Assembly: GCA_026018925.1 (NCBI GenBank)
Contig: JAKSZU010000008.1
Location: 9,104,415 to 9,168,414, forward strand
Length of the DNA: 64,000 nucleotides
Origin: Tupaia tana
Taxonomy: Eukaryota; Chordata; Mammalia; Scandentia; Tupaiidae
Reading direction: 5' to 3'
Position 1 is the first letter of the stretch, and every line of letters begins with the position of its first letter. The position numbers and the translations under genes are program-made. Positions 11,289 through 23,174 of the stretch are shown one piece after another. The notes under the pieces are model-generated. The model was not told where the DNA came from. It ran no database searches and worked only from the letters and a program-made list of their open reading frames with translations.

Positions 11289-11630
11289 CTGGATCTGCAC
11301 TGTACAATATGATGATCACTGCACAAGTCATGCGTGAGTCTTGAACACTTGAAATGTGGTTGGCATGAATTAAGGTGTGCTCTCAGTGTAAAATATTCTA
11401 CAGATTTCATATACTTTGTATGAAAACTGTACGTAAGATCTCTCAATAATTATCCATTGTTCATTACCATAAATGTTATGGATTGCAAGTTCAATGAGAA
11501 TATTCCAAAATATTGTATTAAATAAAATGCTTTGTTGGAATTAATTTGAGCTATTTGAGCTACTAGTGAATGTGAAATTGTGTATATGACTCACATTTCT
11601 ATCGGAACATTATAGATTGTTCTAGATGAC
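11289..11630. mobile_element. hAT-Charlie-like DNA transposon
   Basis: Left end CTGCACTGTACAATATG, then GAACACTTGAAATGTGGTTG, TCTCAGTGTAAAATATTCTA, TTAAATAAAATGCTTTG, and right end TTTCTATCGGAACATTATAG. These phrases match mammalian MER5/Charlie-type non-autonomous hATs, whose TIR is close to CAGTGCTGTCCAATAGAA. Heavily mutated. Confidence 0.65.
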
Positions 11631-12089
11631 TCTGGAACATTATTTGAGAAAGCAGTTATCTCAGTGCTATTATTTCCTTTCCAGATACTATCTGAAGCAT
11701 AGTTAAAGCTACTTGAAAAATGGAACTCACGTTTGCTTTTCCAATTCCTGGAAAGAGTACAGTATATGCTGAAGGCCGTGGTAGCAGCATTCTTTGTGCG
11801 TTAAAGGGACATCACCGAGGGGACTAGTGATACCCCTGCCCAACTTAACTCTGAGACGAACTTTGCAATTTACTATCATTGGGATTTCTGTGCTCCAGTG
11901 CTGATCCCAGAGGGCTTACTTCAGATGGCACAGGTGTAAGACAGAGGTACAGAGAGATGGGAATGAGGGGCTGCGAAGCAAGCCGGCCCACTCCTCAGAG
12001 ATGCCCCAACCAGAGACATTTGCCATTGTGACTGAAGAAAACATTAAATTATTTACATTCCTTTATTTGTTTGTGCACCTCTTTTACTT
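11631..12089. other. Unique non-coding sequence
   Basis: Nothing recognised. Confidence 0.45.
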
Positions 12090-12296
12090 TTTAAAATTTT
12101 TTATTTCTTTTTACCATGAGAGAGAGAGAGAGAGACAGGCAGACAGCCCATACTCCCAATGCTATGATCCACCTTCCAGCACCAGATCACAGGCGAGCAC
12201 AGGCCCAGTGCACTTAGAAGGCTTCTGTTGTCCTCTCGTGTGTGTCAGCCTTGCACAACATCTGTGTTTACCACTGTGCCACCATTCAACCCCTCC
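12090..12296 (-). mobile_element. Fam2 SINE
   Basis: T/A-rich tail, CCATGAGAGAGAGAGAG, ATGCTATGATCCACCTTCC, CCAGTGCACTTAGAAGG and a head ending ACCACTGTGCCACC. The order and spacing match the Fam2 copies at 3694 and 25013. Confidence 0.78.
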
Positions 12297-12742
12297 TTTG
12301 CTTATTAATTCCTAGGAAACAAGAACCATGCGCAGGCCCAGAGCCTTATTCCATGCAGGCAGGAATTTGATGGGTCCTCTCTGAAGGTAAAACTTTCAGC
12401 ATAATCTGACTTGCTCTTTTATAAATAGTGCTAATGATATGTACTATCGAATAAGATTCTTACTTAAAAAAAAAAAATTAACTGCTAAATCCCAGCATTA
12501 AATATTTTACATGTGATGGAAAAACATACCTCTTGTGAATTTTTATTAGATGATACATGAATTGTAAAATTATTTCTAACTGGAAGAGAGCAGGAAGAGG
12601 TTGCCTGCGGAAATCAAGCTTCAAAGTTGCCCCAGTTCAATCCATTTTCACTTTTGTGAGCATGTAAGAGATTATTACCATAATTCCAAATTGGCTGTTA
12701 TATGTTCCAGATATATAATCCCAAAGAGGTAATGAACTTAGA

Positions 12743-12764
12743 TTGTCGAAATGCCTTTCGACAA
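12743..12764. promoter_or_regulatory. Perfect 9-bp inverted repeat with CpG in each arm
   Basis: Arms TTGTCGAAA and TTTCGACAA around a TGCC spacer. Two preserved CpGs in otherwise CpG-poor DNA are notable. May be a dimeric protein-binding site; could be chance. Confidence 0.25.
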
Positions 12765-13514
12765 AAATATCTGCCACTTTGGTTGACATGCTAAAAATGA
12801 AATGAATAGTTCAAGTGTCTGAGATGCCAAAGCTAATCCTCTGATCACATCGAAATCGCCGTGCAGGTACAGCAGTGGTGAGCAGATTAGATCCTGATCC
12901 ATTTGTCCTGGCAATAAAGAGAAAGAGCAGGGGGGCGGGGGAAGAACAACTCTCTCCTTTGAAGGTTTATAAGCCTGGATCTAAGTATATCTTGTTGCTG
13001 TTGGTGGTTTTCTACTTTATTTGTTATAAACGAAACTTCTTTACCAATTGTTAAGTGCTAAAGCTGGTAGGACCGTGAAACAAACAAGCAAACATTAATC
13101 TGCAAGCCCACCTGCCAACTTCACCTTTATCTTTCTGTAAAGGATGCTCATGTTAAGCCAAGTGGTAAGTTTACAAGTGGGTTTAAAGCCTGCGTGGGCT
13201 GGGGGATCTCAGCAGCAAGCCTGTACTAAGTAAGATCTGGAACTTTGTAATTACCTGCTAGCCTGGGACCTTCAGCAAAAGACGATTATGATTCAAAGCC
13301 AGTTTAAAAGAAGAGAGCTACTGGAGTAATAATAATAATTCGACCCTGAAGGTTTTCACAGCTGGCGTGTCAATTTGGCATGGCCTCCCTTGAGCTGTTA
13401 AGTATGTCAGATTTTCCTGTGACAAACACAGAGGGGCCTGCTGCATGCAGTGTTCAGGTCTGAAGAGCTTAATGATAATCACACTCTTTGGATTCTGTGC
13501 CTACCCCACAGGAG

Positions 13515-13528
13515 CAATTAGCTAATTG
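13515..13528. promoter_or_regulatory. Palindromic homeodomain-like site
   Basis: CAATTAGCTAATTG is a perfect 14-bp palindrome holding two opposed ATTA/TAAT cores, the recognition core of many homeodomain proteins. TTAATGATAATC lies about 40 bp upstream. The function is inferred, not shown. Confidence 0.35.
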
Positions 13529-15733
13529 TCCGTAAAGCCCTTTGAAATGAATACGCTGAGAGTCAGAATTTTGACACACAGGCTGCAGCTTGAAAAGATG
13601 TCAAGAATATTCCGTATCAGCCTAATAGCACTAGGCATAAAATAATGTGGACCAATGCTCTATGTATTTAGGTACATGATCATACTTCCTATCCACGAAG
13701 GTGGTTTTATTTTTCCTGTTTATTTTTCTTTTTCTGCTTTTTCACCCCTCATCACCTAATTTGAGCAAGGTGACTGTTGTCTTCAAAGTGCCATCATTAA
13801 TTTCTCAATTTCCTATGAAAAGACATTATTTATCAATCTCTAATTTTTGAATATACAGTTGCTGACTTGATCTTCTGACACTAAAAGACATTAAAAGATA
13901 CTAAAATAATCTTGATATTTGTGTTTAAAACACAAAAAGGGGATAAATAAGAATAATGACTAAAACAAAGGTACCATAAACATTCTTCAGCTATTTTTAA
14001 TTTAATTTTTCTTTAGAAAGGAGTGTGGAACCACAAAATATCTTAATGAAAGGATGCTTGCTATCAGTCCACCAGTCTTTTATATTTAGGTAAGGTAATG
14101 TTCTCCTGCTCACTGTCACTCTTTCAAGCTGCTGAGGTCTGCCCTGAGTTAAGCTTGCAGAAAGGGGGCGGGGCCGAGCGCCACAGGGTGCAACTCTCAG
14201 CCTGGCTGTGGATTCTGGGTGTTGGGCTCCCCCAGCCCTAGGGGCATGTGGCTTTGAGGAACAAGGACAGGCCATGCCTCCTTCATTCTAAACCCCCTGA
14301 ATGAAAGGCTGGATGTCATGATTTGAGGTGACAAGGGAGAAACAGGTCAGGATTGACAGGGCAATCTACTCTAGTCCCTGCCCTTAAATTACCGGACCGG
14401 TTCCAGCAGACCTTACTTCTTTATCTCTGCAGGAAGCCTAATCAATCACAATCATCAAAGCAGTTTTCCTGAGCAGCAGAAGCACTGAGGCCTCTCTCTC
14501 AGGAAGTAAGCATAGCTTCCTAGGTCGCCCAGGCTGAAAACGAGGGATTAAAGATGCAGTAACAGTGCCACGCCTTCCTCCCCTGGGGTTTGGAGACTCG
14601 GGGCGGGCGTTTGTCCGAAGGTGCACCGGCAGGGAACTGTGCAGCTGGCTTGGACCTGATTTCAGGACGGCCAGCCTAGTGTGCCTCTTTCCTTGTAGTG
14701 GAGGCGGTGAAATGAAACAAGGTCACCGTCACTGAGGGTCAATGCCAGAGTGTCCACAGGGAGGGCACTCTAAAACCACGGGTGTCAGGACGTCCAGCTA
14801 GGTCCTGGCTCAGTGCTGACTGGCAGCCCGTCTGGGGACTCCATCATCATGATCCTGTGGTCCAGTGCGGTTCTAAGGGGAGGGTATGTTCGGGGCTGCT
14901 TAGCTACGGCACTTCACTGCCTCCGAAATGGAGTCCGCCATCTGGGACCACCCGATGTTATGAAGAGCAAAAGAGCAGGCGGCATAATAATAAAGCCACA
15001 GGTTCTTGCCAGAGGCAGACCAATGCTCCAAGGCTTACCATGTGGACACTCCTAAAGGCCAAGTAGGTCTTAGCCGTTGGCAGCTACTACACAGCTTTTC
15101 CAGGCCTGTTCTTTTTCAGAGCAGACATTTCATCATAGACAGTGCTGATCACAGCCTTGGGTCATCATTTGCATAATCGACCTTTATCTTAAGGATTTTC
15201 CCCCTCCCATCTGCTAGAACTTAGTGTCACAGAGCAATGGTGACAATGGAAGTGTGACAAGTGATACTGAAGGTGACACTGGGACTCTGGTCACATGCTC
15301 CCCTGTGCAGGGGGCACAGCCTTTTGTGTCTAGGCCTGGGTGTGAGGTCTGCACTCCCCAGATGTCGGCAGGCCTCTGAACTTGGCAAAACATGCTTCCC
15401 TGTCTGTGAGTACAGGTTCATTTAACTAATGCCTGTTTTATAGGATTGTAGTAAGGATTATGTGAGGCAAGAGATATACATGTGCAGAGGACACAGGCAG
15501 ATATTCCTTAACTGTCAGCTACCAGAAGCCTTTCTAGCTCTAGTCCTGGAGTCATTTGTCCAATTAGGAAAAAGGGTGAAGATCTGCTAAGGCCCACACT
15601 TAGAATGACAGCGCATATGTGGCGAACTCATGACCTAGTGTCACAGATTCGCAGAGCTGCTCTTTAAGGAACTTCTCCATTCTTTGACACAAAACACCAA
15701 AGAAAATACTTTTTCAACCATTTAATTCTTTTT

Positions 15734-16009
15734 TTTTCTTTTTCTTTTTTTTTTTTTTTTTTGAGAGGTTTTTGCTATAGGGTGCGCTCACCAGAAAGAC
15801 AGAGAGAGACAGAGAGACAGAAAGCGAGAAATCACCCGCCAGGGGGGATGGCCACACTGCAATCCCTTCTCCTCCATTCTCCTCTCGGGATCTTGGGCAC
15901 GCATGCACACGCACCCGGTGTATTTAAGCTGCCAGGTCCGGGATTCGAACTGCGGTCGACTCCATGGGAATCCAGCGAGCGACATAGCCATTATGCTAAC
16001 TGTGGTCCC
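15734..16009 (-). mobile_element. Fam1 SINE, young
   Basis: Perfect 18-bp TSD AACCATTTAATTCTTTTT at 15716-15733 and 16010-16027. GAG-type B box (RC of GGATTCGAACTGCGGTCG). Two oddities near the head: a 4-bp duplication (GCGAGCGACATAG) and a missing C in CTGTGGTCCC. Central TATTTAAGC replaces TGAGTTTAAGC. Confidence 0.96.
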
Positions 16010-16537
16010 AACCATTTAATTCTTTTTGATAAACATTCTTTGAAGCACTTCTTAAAGAGACAAGTGGTTTAGACACCTGAAATGGAGCAGATACTTTTTG
16101 CCTGAACTCAGTGAGCATTTCAATATTCTAAGCAAAGCCAAAAATCCATCTGGCTTTAATATCAGATTGTGTATTTCTATTTTGATGTTTGTTTGTCATT
16201 TGACAAATCATTCAAATATGTAGCCTATGTGTAGTTTGAAAATTTTCCAGTCATATCCTTTATTAATGTCACAGCCTTATTTAACTTCACCATAAGTAGT
16301 TTATTCCAATAGTTACAACTTAGAGTGTGAGACACTGAAGCTGCTTAGAAAAGTTATTCACATCACAATAATGACTACATGAAAAAACCAACTCTTTTGT
16401 GTCTGGCTTCTTTCACTTAGCGTAACATTTTATAACTCATCCACATTGTAGCGCATATTACTCTTTGTATGGATATACCACATTTTATCTATCTATTTAT
16501 CAGATTGTGATGTGAGTTTTTTCTATTTTTTGGTTAT

Positions 16538-16603
16538 TATATTAGAAAAATCATGATGTATTTTTTTCTATGCAAAAATGCATCATGACTTTTCTGACAG
16601 CCC
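16538..16603. mobile_element. MITE-B inside L1
   Basis: Near-perfect hairpin: AGAAAAATCATGATGTATTT pairs with AAATGCATCATGACTTTTCT across a short loop. The same arm occurs at 51829 and 56173. Looks like a mariner-type MITE by inference. Confidence 0.6.
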
Positions 16604-17806
16604 AATAAATAATATAACGATAAGCATTTATATCAACATTTTTGTATGAACATATGTTTGGAATTCTCTTGGGTTTATACCTCGGCTTACAATTGCCAGG
16701 TCAATAGAGAACTATATTTAAACTTTTGGAGAACTATTAGACTATTTTTCACAGCAGCTACTCCATTTTACATTCTCAGCAGTGATGTACAAGGATCCTA
16801 ATTTCTTAAAATCCACATTGATACTTGCAATTGTCTGTTTTTTTTTTTTTTAGCTATTCTAGTGAGTATGAAAAGAATTATAATCTTGAGTTATTGTTGC
16901 CTTGATACCTAATGATGTTGAACATCTTTTTATGTGCTTATTTGCCATGTGCATCTTTAAAGAAATGTCTATTCAGCACCTTTGCCCATTTTTTAATTAA
17001 ATAATTTGATTCTTTGTAGTTTTGTTAGAGTTATTTATATATTCTAGATAAAGACCTTTCTCAGGTATACAGTTTGCATTCGCAAATATTTTCTCCCATT
17101 CTGTGGGCTACCTTTTCAATTTCTGGATAGTTTCATTTAAAACATGAAAGTTTTTTAATTTTAATAGTATCCTCTCTCTTTCTTTCATTCTTTCTTGTTT
17201 CTTTCTTGTGCTTTTGGTGTCATATCTAACAAATCATCACCTATTCCAAAGTTGTAAATATTTATGGTATGTTATTTTCTAAGAGTTTTTTAGTTGTACC
17301 TCTTATATTTAGGCCTTAGATCCATTTCAAGTTAATTTTTAAATATTATGTGGACTGGAGGTTTCTGATTTCATTATTATGTAGCAGATATCCTATTGTC
17401 CCAGCATCATTCCTTCTTTTTCTCACTGAAATGTCTTGGCACTGTTATAGATACTAAGTTGACTCTGGAGTCCTAATTTTATTCCAGTGGTCTATATGTC
17501 TATCCTTATTCTAGTACCACACTGCTTTTATTGTTATAACTTTAAAGTAAGTAAGTCTGAATTTGGAACTGTGAGTACTCCAACTTGGTTCTTTTTCAAG
17601 GTTATTTCAACTCATTTAAGTCCCTTGAATTGGTACATGAATTTTAAGACCAATTTGTCAATTTCTGCAAAGAAGTCAAATGGAATTTTGATAGGGATCA
17701 TGTAGAAGCTGTAGATCAATTTGGGAAGTGTTGCCATTTTATTAATATAAAGTCTTCTGAACCATGTACATAGTTGCCTCTCATTTATTTAGATATTTAA
17801 AACTCT

Positions 17807-17897
17807 AGGGCCAGCAGGTGGCATGGTGGGTAGGGCACTAGACTCCCATATAGCTGACCACAGTTCAAGTACCAGATCTTGTGGCTTGAAACTCATG

Positions 17898-17938
<41 letters not shown>

Positions 17939-18104
17939 TGTGTGTGTGTACATGTACAAAATCCCAGGAGGAAAATGGAAGAGAAGGGATTGCAACATGG
18001 CCAACCCCCTGGTAAGTGATTTCTCAATTTCCCTTTCTCTATATTGTCTCTCTCTGGCAAACACATGCACCCTATGGCAAAAACCTAAAAAGCAAGTAAA
18101 AAAC
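17807..18104 (+). mobile_element. Fam1 SINE, middle-aged, with (TG)n expansion
   Basis: Head GGCCAGCAGGTGGCATGGTG (older GGTGGC-type head). The GTGTGCGTG stretch of the consensus has grown into about 50 bp of (TG)n at 17899-17950. Inserted in the L1 at 16383-18297. Confidence 0.9.
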
Positions 18105-19385
18105 ACAGTGCTTTAAACTTTTCAAAGTATAAATTTTTTACTTTGTTAAATTTATTTCTAAGTACTTTATAATTTTTGATACATTATAAATAGAATTTTT
18201 AAATTCTATTTTTGATTGTTTAATACAAGTGTCTAGATATAATTTTTATTGATCTTATATCCTACAACATTTCTAAATTTATTTTATCAGTTCTAAGTTT
18301 TTTTTTTTTAAATTGGGATACAATTTATATAACATGAGATTAATCATTTTAAAGTATACAATTTAATATATAAATATATTATGCAACCACAACCAGTGTC
18401 TACTTCCAAAATAGTTCATTCACCACAAAAGATAATCCTGTGTCCTATAAGCAATCACTCCCCGTTTCTGTATAGTTGTAGTCACTGATAACCACCTATC
18501 AGCTTTCTGACTGTGAATTTATCTTTCCTAGATATTTCATATAAATGGAATCAACTGGTCAAAGACATATGAGATTATTTCCGAACTTTCAATTCTATTA
18601 ATATTTCGTTTGACTGTATGTTTGTCCTTATGAAAATACCACACTATTTTCATTACTATAGCTTTGTAGTAAGTTTCAAAGTTAAGAATTTAAGTCCTCT
18701 GACCTTGCTTTCCTTTGAAAGATGATCTCAGCTCATTGGTTCCTTTTATTTCTTATAAATTTTAATTTCTTATAAAAATTTAAGAATCAGTTGTTCTACT
18801 TCTAGGGAAAAAATAGAAATTTTTATAGAATCTGTTTTATATTTGTGGACTGCTTTGGGAAGTATTGCTATCTTAATACTATTAAGTATTTTAGTCCATG
18901 AACAAGGATGTCTTTCCATTTATTTAGGTCTCTTTAAATTTCTTTCAGCAATGATTTGTAGTTTTTATATTATAATTCTTTTACCCTCTTAGTTAAATTT
19001 ATTCCCAAGTGTTTTATTCTTTTAGATATTGTTATGCAAATTGAGTTTTTTAAAAATCCTTTATAGATACTTTTAGTTAATGCCTAGAAATATAACTGAT
19101 TTTTATGTGTTGATTTAATACCCTGCAACTTTGCCAAATTTCTTAGCTCTAGTGGTATTATTGTGAATTCTTTGGTACTTTATATATGATCTTTTAGTCT
19201 GCAAATAGAGATGCTTTTACTTTTACTTTGCATTTTTATTTCTTTTTCTTGCCTAGTTGCTCTGACTGGAACCTCCGGTACAATATTGCACAGCACTAGT
19301 GAAAGAAGACATCCTTGTCTTATTCCTGATTTTAACATGAAAGCTTTCACTCTTTCACCACTGAGCATGATTTTTGTTGTGAATT

Positions 19386-19554
19386 ACATTTTATTTATTT
19401 GTTTATTATTATTATTTTTTCACGTGAGTTTTGCCAGAGAAAGACAGAGAGAGAGAGTGGGAGAGAGAAAGCAAGTTTCCAGGTCTAGGACTCAAATCAC
19501 AATTGGCCATGTGGGAATTCCAGCGCCTTGACCACCATGCCACCTGCTGGCCCC
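19386..19554 (-). mobile_element. Short-form Fam1 SINE (no central module)
   Basis: The minus strand reads: tRNA head (GGGGCCAGCAGGTGGCATGG), CCTAGACCTGGAAACTTG, then directly the CT tract and tail. The GC-rich and C6-T-G6 modules are absent. TSD TGTTGTGAATT / TGTTGTGAGTT at 19375-19385 and 19555-19565 shows it inserted in this short state. Same junction as 32211 and 53703. Confidence 0.82.
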
Positions 19555-19796
19555 TGTTGTGAGTTTTTAATATACCTTTTATCATGTTGAGATAATTTTC
19601 CTCTAGTCCTAGTTTTCTGAATTTTTTCTTCCTGAAAGTGTTGGATTTTGTCCAACGATTTTTCTGCATCAATTAAAATGATCTTCCTCTGTTGGTTTAA
19701 ATCATTCTGTTAATATGGTGTGTTATGTAGATTTTCTTATGTTGAACTACCTCTGTGTTCCTGGGATAAATCCCACTTGGTCATGGTGTATGAGAG

Positions 19797-20205
19797 GTCT
19801 TCATAAAGTTCATAAAAATGCATATTATAAAAAAGCTGGATCAGTCAATGGTGAAGTGGTTAAGGCAGTTGTATCCCACATAGTGGAAGTGGACCATGCA
19901 GTTTGAGACCTAGATCCGTGGTTTTATAAAAACACTCTAGGCATGCATGTATGCATACCCAAAATTCCAAAAGAAGGGAGAAATGAAGAAGAAGGATTCG
20001 TGGCATGATCATCTCCCATGGGGAGTGCTTTCTCATTTTCCCTCCCTGTGTCTCAGGTAATCCCATGTGCCTTCTGACAACTTTTAAAAAAGGAAAAAAA
20101 AAAAAAAAAAGAAAATGGTATGCCTGGATTTCAAAAGTTTTCTGCACCAAAATAAACTTTTACTTTGTTTTTTTTTTAAAAACTTTTGAAATTCTCTCAT
20201 GTATT
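19797..20205. mobile_element. MITE-A, split by a SINE
   Basis: Left part GAGGTCTTCATAAAGTTCAT (19797-19834). Right part (20113-20205) has TTTCTGCACCAAAATAAAC and ends AAAACTTTTGAAATTCTC, an imperfect inverted copy of the left end. It lies in the L1 and is itself interrupted by the SINE at 19835-20112. Confidence 0.6.
19835..20112 (+). mobile_element. Fam1-like SINE, old
   Basis: GGTGAAGTGGTTAAGGCAGT head, GCATGCATGTATGCATACCC, GAAGAAGGATTCGTGGCATG, CTCCCATGGGGAGTGC (the decayed C6-T-G6 hairpin, still self-complementary), CT tract, A tail. Strongly diverged. Confidence 0.8.
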
Positions 20206-20289
20206 ACTTTTATTATTGTGTTGGAGTTTATTTTATAATATTTTCTTGAGGACTTTGCAACTGTATCCATAACTGTATTTCCCCCCCAT

Positions 20290-20540
20290 ATTTTTTCTTT
20301 TTTTGGCCATAGGGTGCTTGCACTTGCCAGAAAGATTTAGAGAGAGACAGTGAGAGTGAAAGTGAGACATCACCCTCCAGGGGTATGGCCATGCCACAAT
20401 CCCTTCTGCATTCTCCTCCTGGAATTTTGGACACACGTGCATATGCCTCCAACTTGATTCTCAGGACACTAGGTCTGGGACTCAAACCATGATCGGCATA
20501 TGGGAATCCAGCATCTCAACCATTACATCACCTGCTGGAC
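20290..20540 (-). mobile_element. Fam1 SINE, old
   Basis: TTTGGCCATAGGGTGCTTGC, AGACATCACCCTCCAGGGGT, CATGCCACAATCCCTTCTGC, and head end ACATCACCTGCTGGAC. Inserted in the second old L1. Confidence 0.85.
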
Positions 20541-20976
20541 TCTTCCTAAGTATATTAACCTATAGATTTCTTGTGTTTTATCTGAATTTGATATCAGAAT
20601 ATTATTGGTCTCACAGAATGAGTAAAGACTGATTCTTCCTCTTCTGTTTTATTTATTTATTTAGTTAGTTAATTATAGGAAGAACTTATATTAATTTTTT
20701 AAGTAGTTGGTAGAATTCACCAGTGAAGCCAACTGGTTTGGACCTTTTATTGTTGTGAGTTTCATGATTACTGATTCTATCATTTTTATTACGTACCACA
20801 GGGGTTACAATCAACATCTTGAATTCATAACAATTTAATTTGAATTGATTACAATTTGGCTTTGATAGGGAAACTGTTTCTGTTCAGCTTTGGTTTCCTT
20901 GCATTGTTTATTGTCACAATTTTTTATGTGCTTATTAACATATATTAATGTTGGTTTTTTGTAGTTGTTGTTGTTC

Positions 20977-21097
20977 AATTTTTCTAGAGGACAGATGCAC
21001 TCACCAGAAAGAGACAGAGGGATAAGGAAAGAGAGAAAGCACCCCCCCTCCCCTCCATGGGAAATGATTATGCCACAATCCATTCTCCTCCCAGAAT
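20977..21097 (-). mobile_element. Fam1 SINE, 5'-truncated
   Basis: Tail, CT tract and C-rich block (CACCCCCCCTCCCCTCC) up to CACAATCCATTCTCCTCCC; the tRNA head is missing. Confidence 0.78.
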
Positions 21098-21208
21098 TCT
21101 TTGTTCTTCTGCATGACTTTTAGTTACTGTCTTAGTGAACTTCCGTTTCAATCTAGAAGATCCCCATTTCTTGATCTACAGGTAATGAGGTCCTTCATAA
21201 TCCATTTC

Positions 21209-21356
21209 TTTTGGATGTCCTATTTTCATTTTCATTGTTGAAAAATAGTTTTTTTTGCTAGATATAAAATTCCCAATTCAGAGGTTTTTGGATGTCCTAT
21301 TTTCGTTTTCATTGTTGAAAAATAATTTTGCTATATATAAAATTCCCAGTTCAGAG
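21209..21356. repeat. Tandem duplication, period about 77 bp, inside L1
   Basis: Units at 21209-21285 and 21286-21356 both read TTTTGGATGTCCTATTTTC...ATTGTTGAAAAATA...ATATAAAATTCCCA. They differ by a few substitutions and a shorter T run in unit 2, so the duplication is moderately old. Confidence 0.88.
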
Positions 21357-22335
21357 TTTTTTTTGTTTTGTCTTATTTTGTTTTTCACCTCAGCACTTCA
21401 AAAATTCCATCCCACTGCCTTGTGGCTTCCATAATTTCTGAGGAAAAATTAGGTAACAATCTTATTCAAGATCTCTTAGGTGTGATGGGTCACCTCTCTC
21501 ACTGCTTTCAAGACTCTTTTATCTTTAGCTTTTGACACTTTGATGATAGTGCATATCTGGGTGATTAACTTTGCTTTATATCTCTTAGAGTTTGATTAGT
21601 TTTTGGATGTGTGGATTCATATAGCTTATGAAATTTAGTGAGTTTTCAGTCATTATTTATTTGAACTTTCTTCCTGCCCCTTTGTCTTATCTTTCTAAGA
21701 GTAATAGGAGTCCTATAGGAAAATGTACTTGATGTTGTTACTGATCTTTTGGGTATTTTTCTTTCTGCTCCTCTGACTGAATAATTTCAAGGGACCTATT
21801 CCAAGTTTGTAGATCCTTTTTTCCCCCTTGTCTGTTGAAATATGCTATTAAAACTCTCTAGTGAATTTTTTGTTTTGGGTATTTTGCTTTTCATGTCTAT
21901 CACTTCTGTTCGGTTTCTTTTTATAGTATCTATCTCTTCATTGATCTTTTCAATTTTCTGGACACCTTATCCTGCTTTTGTTAGTTTCTTGTCCATAGTT
22001 TCTTTGAGCTCTTTGAATATACTTCAGATGATTAATTATAATCTTTACCTAGTAAGTCTGACTATGCTTTCTCAGGAACAGTTTTGTTTATTTCTACTAT
22101 AAATGGGCCATATTTCTTATGTCTTTGTTTTCTTCATATTTTTTTAATTGAAAACTGGACATTTTGAATATCATAATGGAGAATTCTGGAAACCATACTT
22201 TTTTTTCCTCTTTAGGGCTTGTTATTAAAGCTTTTTGTGACTTGTTTTTGTGTATTTGATTAGTGGTTGTTCTGAATTTTTGAATAAATGTTGTATTACT
22301 TGTCACTTGTAATCTCTGAAGTCTGAGTTACATTA

Positions 22336-23174
22336 ACCCATATCTGACTCTTGTTTTGACAAAGGTTCTCTTATGCAAGGATAAAGAAGAGAAAAGGAAG
22401 AGAGAAAGAAAAACTCTTTCAGCATTTGCAGATGAGCTCTGTGTTGGACCACTCCTTCAGTACCTTTTGGTGGGTCAGAACTCTGTTTTAACTTTGTTTC
22501 TTGCTTGAACTGAGTCCAAAGATCAACCAGAAGTGAAAGGTTAGAATCTACTCAGGTCTTACATGGCATGATTCTTGCCTGTGACATGTTCAAGGCTTTC
22601 TAAATTCCTTTGTGTACGTGGACCCTATTGAATGCCCTAATTTCATGGAGAAACACTCCAGATTTTCCTCCTAGGTTTTTGGTATTCTCTTGTTTCCCTC
22701 AACTACAATCTTTTGCCTAAGATGGTAACAGTTGCTTATTGACCTTACAACACTTTCAAAGAATGCCCAGCTCTTTCTTTGTTGAATTAGTTTTGACTTA
22801 GGAAAAGTAAGGTAAAATATTTTGCATGTTTTTTAAATAGCCTCCAGATAGGTTAGAATAGATAGACATAATTTCTTAAAAAAATCTCTGCTTCTTCTAG
22901 AACCAGGAATCAGGGTCTTGCACTGAGATCACAGATTTCTATTTCAAGCTTGCCACTGAGGCCTAGCTGTGAGAACACATGCTTGTAGGTGCTGCTACTG
23001 GGCAAACTGGAGCCAGATGGGAAGCCCGGTAAGGTTTCTACCTCACCCTAAATGCTGGGTACAGTGTTTACCTAAAAGGAGGGGTGTAAGAAAAAGTAAA
23101 GAGTGTCACAGGAATTGGGTGGTAGTTGGGGTAAAGATGAGGTAAAATTTCCTCCTTGTCTTATTTCATTGGCT
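22336..23174. other. Non-coding, possibly decayed L1
   Basis: No clear gene or repeat. It lies between two minus-strand L1 pieces and may be unrecognisably decayed L1 or an older host segment. Confidence 0.4.

Larger units (their letters stand above)
12297..15715. other. 3.4-kb repeat-free stretch; candidate conserved non-coding DNA
   Basis: The longest stretch with no recognisable transposon. The first part (about 12550-13700) is AT-balanced with many homeodomain-like TAAT/ATTA cores, including the perfect palindrome at 13515-13528. The later part (14100-15450) is GC-richer with an Sp1-like GGGGGCGGGGCC at 14165-14176. No open frame resembles a known protein and no exon is evident. Insertion depletion in a repeat-dense neighbourhood is compatible with regulatory function, but that is inference. 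Confidence 0.4.
16383..18297 (-). mobile_element. Old L1 (L1M-type), ORF2/3' region
   Basis: The plus strand reads the antisense of L1: GGCTTCTTTCACTTAGCG, GGATATACCACATTTTATCT, TTTGCCCATTTTTTAATTA, AAATATTTTCTCCCATTCTG, CTTTTGGTGTCATATCTAAC, ATGTCTATCCTTATTCTAGT, GGAAGTGTTGCCATTTTATT. It keeps L1 order continuously, so it is one insertion, truncated upstream where the next L1 begins. No open frame. Carries a MITE-B and a SINE inside. Confidence 0.88.
18298..20800 (-). mobile_element. Second old L1 (3' UTR plus ORF2), internally deleted and SINE-riddled
   Basis: Starts with the T run at 18298-18311 (its poly(A)), then L1M 3' UTR phrases (ATACAATTTATATAACATGA, TGCAACCACAACCAG). At about 18570 it jumps into ORF2 sequence already seen at 17500 (ACCACACTATTTTCATTACT), so the intervening 3' part of ORF2 is missing. 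It continues to TTGGTAGAATTCACCAGTGA near 20710. Interrupted by three SINEs and a MITE-A. Confidence 0.85.
20801..22335 (-). mobile_element. Old L1 5'-region fragment
   Basis: GGGGTTACAATCAACATCTT, ATCCCACTGCCTTGTGGCTT, AATCTTATTCAAGATCTC, CACTGCTTTCAAGACTC and GAAAACTGGACATTTTGAAT are antisense L1M 5'/internal phrases. Whether it belongs with the L1 at 18298-20800 or is separate is unclear. No open frame. Confidence 0.65.

Noticed and set aside
14160..14640. GC-rich patches with GGGGCGGGGCC and CGGGGCGGGCG as a CpG-island promoter
   Set aside because: Too short and too CpG-poor overall for an island, and no downstream first exon could be seen.
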